Source: Lingula anatina
Lineage: Eukaryota; Brachiopoda; Lingulata; Lingulida; Lingulidae
Length of the DNA stretch: 64,000 nt
NCBI RefSeq assembly: GCF_001039355.2
Contig: NW_019775824.1
Location: 72,890 to 136,889 of the forward strand
Direction of reading: 5' to 3'
The notes under the pieces are model-generated. The model saw only the letters and a program-made list of their open reading frames with translations, had not been told where the DNA came from and did no database searches. Made by a program: the position numbers and the translations under genes. Shown here one piece after another: positions 57,203 to 64,000 of the stretch (its first letter is position 1; the number at the start of each line of letters is the position of its first letter).

Positions 57203-57445
57203 AAGGAATCGTTCCCAATGAAACCATCGGTCTACGTAGATCGATCCGACGCCGCGGAGGGTTTTTAGCCGTATGCAACTAGAATAACAGATTAAATCGC
57301 GCCAAGTTACTCATATAAGATTATATGAGTATTCTACTCAACGTTAGAAGGAGCGTGTTAATCTCTTAATCTGATTGCATTCAGCGAGAGTCCCCGCGTA
57401 GATGCATCGATCTACGTAAACCGATAATTCCATTGGGAATGAGTA
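57203..57445. mobile_element. Fold-back MITE-like element
   Basis: The left end aatcgttcccaatgaaacca..ctacgtagatcgatcc pairs with the right end gatcgatctacgtaaaccga..cattgggaatgag. The inner right arm has the tgcattcagcgagagtcccc core shared with the elements at 43680, 25550 and 2675. Confidence 0.75.
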
Positions 57446-58489
57446 CAAATCGACTTAAAAATTTGGCCTGGAAGTTCGGATTAATTTTCGGGCTCAAGCA
57501 ATTACGTATACGTGACACAGGTCCCATTATTCCAACTTTATTCACTAGATACGGTCTAAATTACCCAGTCAACAACTTGTCTTGGTCACAAAGACGCGAA
57601 GACGTCTGATATGAAAGACTTTCGCAAAAGATCCCAAAGAATTTTTTACAAAATGAATGGACAACGTTTTGATGTAAAGACCACACAGATCGGCGTTTCC
57701 TCCAACAAGAAAGAGGGTTAAATGTTTTGATCTTTTCTAATATATAATTAATCTCGTTGTGTTGGAAAAATTACCCCCGATTGTGACTTTGCGCATTGCT
57801 TTAGGTGGGACACACACCAGGACTACATTGATTGCAGCGACACCTAACCTAAGCTGTAGTTACCGGTAGAAAAACATAACAAATTTATGTTTTAAATATT
57901 CATGTATTTTTGTACTTCACAAGTCAAATAGTTTTTGTTTTTTTTTTTTTTTTCTGGAAAATAATGTTTTAGCTCTGAAGTTATTCATCCGTCAATTATT
58001 TTCAAAGTCATGAAACAGCACAATAACGGAAGACTTTGTAAACACATAAAATAGTTGTCAATGGTAGGCTATTTATCGCATGACTTTCGATGTGCCTTCG
58101 TATGGCCGTCATATTCATTACCAAACTTTTATATCTTTTCGATGAACACACAAGTCTCCAAGATCAAATGAGTATTTATAAAAAATATTTGTGATTATCC
58201 GTTTCTTTTAAGAAAAATTCCGGATGCTGACAAAACTAAACTGAATTTATGTGTCACTACAACACTGATGGATGCAGACTTATATATGTTATGGGATATT
58301 GTTGCTTGACAAATTTTAAATAAATAGTGATCTTAGGATCAATGCTTGTAACTTATAAAATACCAGTAATTTTGTTGTCTCCCGCACATAGTTGTGTAGG
58401 CAGTTGCACCCCCCCCCCCCCACCTCTCAGAATTTTGAAATAAAGTTATCATTGTGGATCTGTACTAAAAACTTTTACGTATTTTCCTT

Positions 58490-58605
58490 TCCAGTAAATT
58501 ATATAGACACAATCAATACCCTGGATTGGTTAAACAAGGTTAAACGAAGTTCAAATAAATTACTTTATATGATGTGTTTCCATAAAAACAGAGCATCAAT
58601 TTTAG
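58490..58605. repeat. Dispersed repeat, second copy at 59545-59645
   Basis: Both copies contain gacacaatcaataccctgg-like sequence, ggttggttaaacaaggtt, ttcaaataaa(t/g)tacttta and ttccataaaaacaa. Roughly 85 percent alike over 100 bases by eye. No coding capacity. Confidence 0.75.
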
Positions 58606-58784
58606 ATCCATTTTATACGTTTTCAGTGTTTTACGTCAGCAATTCAACTTGGGCCGATCAATGTTACTATGCAGAAATCCATCTCTGTTTAATATTAACC
58701 ACAACATCACGAGCAGGCTAGCACTTTACCCCTCTTGTGAAAGTTATGTCGTCTCTTGGCAGAGCCCCCCCCAAATCACACACA

Positions 58785-58835
58785 CGAGCGCGGGCGCGCG
58801 CGCGCGCACGCGCACAGACACAGACACACACACAA
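58785..58835. repeat. Alternating (CG)n/(CA)n run
   Basis: A cgcgcgcg core flanked by cacaca stretches. Alternating purine-pyrimidine DNA of this kind can adopt Z-form. Confidence 0.8.
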
Positions 58836-60236
58836 GTCGCCAATCTACTAGAGTGGTACAAGCAACAATTGCCTTGAATGAACGATCACAGACGGGGGTT
58901 GCTCTTAATTCTTACGTCCTATGGAAAATATAGTGAAGATCTCAGTAATGCACCAATGCACCAATCTGAAACACAAACCAACAGAAAGACTGACAGAGCG
59001 ATTAGTCTGACCGCAGTTCATTAATTATATAAATACTTGGTATGGTTATAACTTTTATATCTTGACATGCATCATATTTTTGTTTCAGATTCATAAAGCT
59101 ATTACAATCGTGGCGATAACTGCGTTGGACAAAAGTAGGTTTATTGCCTGTATTAATTTACCGTACAATTATAGATTTTTTAGCGTGGAACGTTTTACGG
59201 AGAGACAGACGAGAGAAACGTATTAAGATACCAGCGAAATACTCAAGCTATCTATAGGGCTACCAAAAATCAAAGAATAGTGCAAAGCTTTAGAAAGGCG
59301 TTTTACTAACCCAATTTTCCAATTTCACCCTGTAGACTTTTGCAGACTTAGTGGTGCCTCTCTATTTTATCCACCTCCCCCTAAAATCTTGAAGACTGTG
59401 ATAACTGATCAGCTCTGTGGAAGCTCAGATTACGGCGTGGTGGCAGCTTGTGCAAGCAAACGTATTTTTCAAACATTACCGGGTGCCGGTTGGGAGGAGT
59501 AAATGTAGGAGAGTTTTTTTAGTCTCTTCCTTATTCCCGCTCCAGTAGAAGTACAGACATAATCAATAACCTGGGTTGGTTAAACAAGGTTTAATGAATT
59601 TCAAATAAAGTACTTTATATTATGTTTTTCCATAAAAACAAACTTCAGTCCTAATATATCGCTTTTCTTTTTATTCCTTACTAAAGAATTTAATCACTGG
59701 CGGATTCAAGACCAGTGTTGATGTTTCTAAAACAAGATGTAGTGGTGAGATCTGACAGTAGCGAAAAAATTAATTTAACAAGAAGAATCTTCATTTTTCA
59801 ATCCACGAAAAATGAAACAACAATGACTCAGTTAAAAATGTCACCATTACTTGTTTTTAATTTTTTATTACAGAGGTACCTATGTCGGTATAGCATTTTT
59901 TTGTTACGATTTCTTCACCACAATTATGCGAAGCGAACTTGCAGGTCCTTGATGTTTCTATCATTCTTGTTATTCCCTACTCTTCCTCTCTATTTCAGAT
60001 TGCAGCTACTCTTACAAAGCTTAAACCTATATACAAAAAATTAGTTGGATGAAAATGACAATATAAAAGCAATTTTAAATATTACTATTAACCAATCACA
60101 ATGTATATGACTACTAACTTACTAAAGGCAAATGTCTTTATATAGCAAAGTCTCTATTACTGCTACACTCAATTGCCGATAAGTGGAGCACTGTCATCTA
60201 GATCCCTCCTGGCAAAAGCAGAGGAGGGAAACTGAG

Positions 60237-60634
60237 CTAATGCAATGAGGGTTCTTCTTCTCGGGATTTCATAATGATTGCAAACTTTCCATCAGTTGTT
60301 CTGAGGCCAAAGTGTGTGTAATGTTTTGCAAATACCTTGTACAATATGGTTCGCAGGTCGTTGTAAAGGGGGCACACTGTGAGGAAGTGTTTTTCATTTT
60401 CAATTTTGTCTTCAGAGCAGTTATAGCATATGTTGTTGGACCGGGGGTGTAAGACTTTATGCACACTGGTGCAAAATTACTTAGGCTTTTTCTTTTTTCA
60501 TCATCGTGAACAACGTCCAGATACTTTTCTTTTTTAAGTGTATTTTCAAATTGGCAATAGGCTCCGGATTTGGATTTGTTCTCAAGTTCACTGTGCCAGA
60601 TTTGTATGAAAGTAGTTTTTCCAGTGGAGACCAT
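60237..60634 (-). pseudogene. LINE reverse-transcriptase 3' remnant, frameshifted
   Basis: Two minus-strand frames overlap near 60465. The upstream frame has the IQIWHSELENKSKSGAYCQF..KEKYLDVV pattern that precedes the C-terminal zinc-binding segment in many non-LTR retrotransposon polymerases. The downstream frame has NICYNCSEDKIENEKHFL followed by CPLYNDLR, the CxxC..E.EHFL..CP.Y..LR motif of that segment. A frameshift lies between them. No polymerase core is present, so this is a dead 5'-truncated fragment. Confidence 0.65.
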
Positions 60635-60751
60635 TATGAAAATCAGACATATACAGTTTATTCTTCAACTAAGTGCAAACTGCTATATTATTCTTAACTA
60701 AATAACTAACAGATGACACCGCGCGACTTCACGGTGAAACTACCCATGAAA

Positions 60752-60787
<36 letters not shown>

Positions 60788-60789
60788 TT
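60752..60789. repeat. (CT)n microsatellite
   Basis: About 18 CT units with one interruption. Confidence 0.9.
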
Positions 60790-62299
60790 TTACAGTTAGC
60801 TATAAGGGGGTGGCTTTTCCCATATCTTCACGTCCACGATACTGGGTAACAACATTGGGACATAGGCATCAAAATTTCAACATGAAATCGTTTATCGTGA
60901 GTTACACGCCAAAAAATGGGAAAAGGATATTGCTTATTTAATTAGTATCATTTACTATTCATTTGACCAGGTCATTACGTCATCAGTGGAAATCTCCACT
61001 ATTTACGCTAAGGCTGCGTTCACATGTAAAATCTATTTTCTAAAAATCTAAAAATCTATTTGCGGCATCTTGTGATCACGGTCTGTGCCCTGAATACCCC
61101 ACGGCGTAATTACGGGCAGCGCGAGCCAGTTACTGCCAAAGCTGTAATTAATTCTCGGCGCTACCAGTAATACTTTGTACTGATGTTGAAGACGAAACAA
61201 TGGTAACGCACAACAACCCGTTTTCTTCACCCATCAAAATTTGCGACAAAGAGCAATTTTTGTTTTTCTCTAGTGTATGTGCTGTAAACGAGCCCTGAGA
61301 TGACCAAAAACGTGACAATACTATTCTAAGAGTTTTCTTTTCCAAAATGTACACCTACAGACTGGTATGTCTGTGTCCCAGATTTAAGCACTGTTTTGGC
61401 GTCATTTTCGGATAAGAATTTAAAAAGTTTAAAATACAGAGCAATGTTTGGAAACACAAATTTGTTTTTTTTTTATAATAAGACAAATCCATCCCCTTTC
61501 ACATGAAAGCACCCCATTGTAATCTAACACATAGGGATATTTTGACAGACTTTCAAAGATGATAACCCATTGTTGTAATCCAGTACCGTGGACGTGCAGA
61601 TATGAATATATGCATGAAAAAGAAGAAAACTATCCAAACCATGAAGTTGGAATGTTTACTTTGACACTACTTGTAGTATATGATGGACAAATAATCGTTA
61701 AAGGTTAAAGGTTGATGTTAGCTTGCAGCAAATACAGCTGTACAGTTTTATAATGAACTATATGTTAGACCTTTTCAATATAAATGATAAATGAAGATTG
61801 ACAAGTTCATTGGTTGTCGCGGTGCTTTGCCATCGCCATATTGTTTCCGCTTGGTGTGACGTCTAAAGGCATTGTGGAGGGTTCATTCTAAACTTGGACA
61901 AGGAATACACTGTATTTGTGTTATTTGTCCAAGTTCTAAACTACGGTCAGTTGGAACAGGAGAATGAAGGTAAGATTGTATTATCGCAATACATTTGAGA
62001 ATCAACGGCAACTAGTACTAATGATCCAGCGACATCATAGACTTGTGTATACTACCGGTAGCTGTATTGCCACTGAGAATGTACTACTCTATTATAGATA
62101 GTGGCAATAAAATTCGTTTGGCTAAAAAAACAACGAGGTTTAAATAACTTAACCATCCATGATTTATCACCTAGCAGACGATGGAAATAATTAACCAAAG
62201 AAAAATCGATGATTGTATTGTTGTGCTTTAATTCGAAAGCGTTGAGCTTATTCTGTAAATTTTACATACTGTTCATTCGACATGTTACCGGTAATAGGG

Positions 62300-63933
62300 A
62301 TGATGAAAACCGAAGCTGCCCTTGCTTTCATACAACTGATAATCCTGTTTTTTGGAAGAAAGGGATGCGTGCATGGGGAAGAAGGTAAGTGGAGGTTGGA
62401 TACAGTTACTTTTATCAACGTATTACGAACAGTTAAAACTATGATAAACGTGGAACAATTCTCGCACAGAATACAACACCACACGGATACCGATGGAAAC
62501 ATTTATTAAAACCCTATCTTAAAAAGCACTTACTTGATTTAAAATGTCACCTTTCAATGTGGTTTCAAACGATTGTATTCAGACCCGTAGCCAGCAATTT
62601 CAAAAGGGGTTTCTTTTTCTGAAAAAGTGGACCTTTTACCATGAAACCTTCAACTTCTTAGAGAAAATTTTACTCGGAGGGGGACCTTTTCTCGGCAAAA
62701 GGAAAAAAGCCGAACACCCCTGGCTACAGGCCTGGTCTTAAATAATGCCAACAACAGAATTGCGTAAACGCGTGCTGAAGCGGGCACAATATCTGTAACT
62801 TAGCTAAGCAACAGCCCTCTGAAATTGAATTTAATGGGATGGTGATTTGAAAATACTGAACTAGCTTATCATATCAATAATTTCTTATAATAGGTTTTTG
62901 TATTTAGATATTATTTTTTGAAATTTCTCCTCCTTGCGTTAGAATTGAAATTGATTACTGACATAGATCTAATTATTACCAAGACTTGCCCTATTCCCCT
63001 ATTGCAGCCAAAGTTAGATTAGTTACACTAAAAGACTTTTTACGGTTAAAGAATAAGGACTTCTGAATCATTCATGTCTTTTTCACATATCCAGCACAAT
63101 TACAGTTTACATGTACATTTTTAAATATATATTAAGAAACAGATTTAGAAAATTTATTAAAATCGTCACTGTGGCGCGTATTTCAGATTCCTTGACTGTG
63201 TATGGAGCGCACTCACTGCCGGCAGATGACGCCACATCCACTGCCACGTGCCCAGATGGTTACGTCATTCGTTCGTGCGAATGTTACATGGTCGGAGTGT
63301 ATCACTGCGACGGGTCAGTTATAGAGGATGACGTCACTTGCGTTTCCTATAATGCTGGTCATCCCTACATTTCACAGGTCAGATAACATGTAATTTCAAT
63401 TTTTAGATTTCCATTCATTTTCTATAAAGGAAATAGACTATAGAAAAAATTAAAAAGATTTCTGAATGAATAAAATAGAGTAAAAAAAGTAAAATGCAGT
63501 TTTTGTTCTCCGTGTGTCTGAAAACCAAACGGTGAAAATGCATTTCTTTTTAAATAACACTGGGGAGAGCTGATATGGCAAATTTCATTCGGAAAATGTT
63601 TTGCCTAAATTTTGTAAGTCGTAAATAGGAAGCAATGTGTCTGATCAATATCGTGTCTTGCAAGTCTCCAAAAATCCGCACACATTTACTTAGGCCTACA
63701 AATCAACCAGCACATTATGAAAATCAACAAAACAGCAATAACAACAGCAAAGATAAATAAGTGTACCTCATTCATTCTGTTTTGCTTTGTGTATAGGCCA
63801 AGGCGACTTGCGTACGTGACAGGGGGAATTCAAACTTAATCACACTGTACGACCCAGAGACAGACTACGCTATGGTACCTACCGCCACATGCCCGCCCAT
63901 GTTTGCCATGGTTTCGTGTTCTGTTCACTCTGC
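62300..63933 (+). CDS. Secreted protein with PCSK9-C-terminus-like cysteine repeats (3' part outside window)
   Basis: Exons 62300-62384, 63187-63377 and 63797-63933 splice in phases 1, 0 and 2. The first encodes a signal peptide (MMKTEAALAFIQLIILFFGR then KGCVHGEE). A candidate acceptor ggtaatag at 62297 just before the ATG suggests a 5' leader exon; an in-frame ATG at 62282 is an alternative start. The next exons carry two turns of the motif T-A-T-C-P-x-G-Y/F-x-x-x-S-C (TATCPDGYVIRSCECY and TATCPPMFAMVSCSVHS) with DDVTCVSY and QAKATCVRD between them. This matches the rhythm of the PCSK9 cysteine-rich C-terminal modules (ACxxGWxLxGCxA..NTCVV..AVAxCC). No subtilase catalytic domain lies between the signal peptide and the repeats, so this is not a protease. 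A last donor GTAAGT is at 63934. Confidence 0.55.
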
Positions 63934-64000
63934 GTAAGTTTTCATGTTGTATTTTTATCAAACTATGACTTAATATAAAAGCATTATACGTCAAGGATTT

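Larger units (their letters stand above)
55930..62299. other. Gene-poor stretch with repeats and a LINE remnant
   Basis: No supported gene. Contents: a fold-back element (57203-57445), a repeat present twice (58490-58605 and 59545-59645), a CG-rich purine-pyrimidine run (58785-58835), a broken LINE fragment (60237-60634, minus) and a CT array (60752-60789). Near 61970 the sequence gagaATGAAG|GTAAGA could be the donor of a 5' leader exon for the gene starting at 62300. Confidence 0.5.

Noticed and set aside
1-64000. tRNA genes
   Set aside because: I looked for GGTTCGAATCC-type B boxes with paired A boxes on both strands and saw none that could be supported by eye.

Overview
This window is nuclear DNA from an animal. 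The genes are split by many AT-rich introns with GT..AG splice sites, microsatellites and small fold-back elements are abundant, and the genes belong to animal families: synaptophysin, a NIDO/AMOP/EGF mucin-like receptor, an ACSF2-type acyl-CoA synthetase, an ankyrin-repeat protein, a PAN/apple protein and a secreted protein with PCSK9-C-terminus-like repeats. The style fits a highly heterozygous marine invertebrate, probably a lophotrochozoan (mollusc, brachiopod or annelid). I cannot name the species. No RNA genes, operons or CRISPR arrays were seen.

Layout. (1) 1-8.4 kb, + strand: two near-identical copies of the 3' end of a synaptophysin gene. Copy A has its last two coding exons plus 3'UTR. 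Copy B has four exons and lacks only a recognisable first coding exon. (2) 8.97-28.8 kb, - strand: one very large gene. I reconstructed 39 exons whose phases all agree, giving about 2,181 residues in the window. Order from N to C: three EGF, TSP1, three EGF-type modules, NIDO, AMOP, a cadherin-like module, an EGF pair, 18 single-exon EGF modules, TSP1, a glycosylated juxtamembrane region with an RLKR site, a transmembrane helix and a short acidic tail. Its 5' end was not found. (3) 28.8-32.1 kb: repeats and hairpins. (4) 32.08-43.95 kb, + strand: an ACSF2-like AMP-binding enzyme in 19 exons (about 616 aa), including one predicted 39-nt micro-exon. (5) 44-50.6 kb: gene-poor, microsatellite-rich, with a direct duplication. 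(6) 50,601-53,000, + strand: an intronless ankyrin protein of 799 aa with about 21 repeats. (7) 54,636-55,929, + strand: a two-exon secreted PAN/apple protein. (8) 56-62.3 kb: gene-poor, with a broken LINE fragment. (9) 62,300 to the window end, + strand: the first exons of a secreted protein with PCSK9-C-terminus-like cysteine repeats.

The genes look like unrelated neighbours, not a pathway. The most notable points are: the mucin-like receptor architecture without a VWD domain; several tandem arrays inside it that grew from the 3' ends of EGF exons and carry extra splice donors; several families of fold-back elements in introns and intergenic DNA; and the fact that all three single-N characters (1878, 29311, 48303) lie at edges of near-identical duplications, so the synaptophysin duplication may be an assembly artefact. 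All gene models come from reading splice sites and frames by eye. No alignments or transcript data were available.
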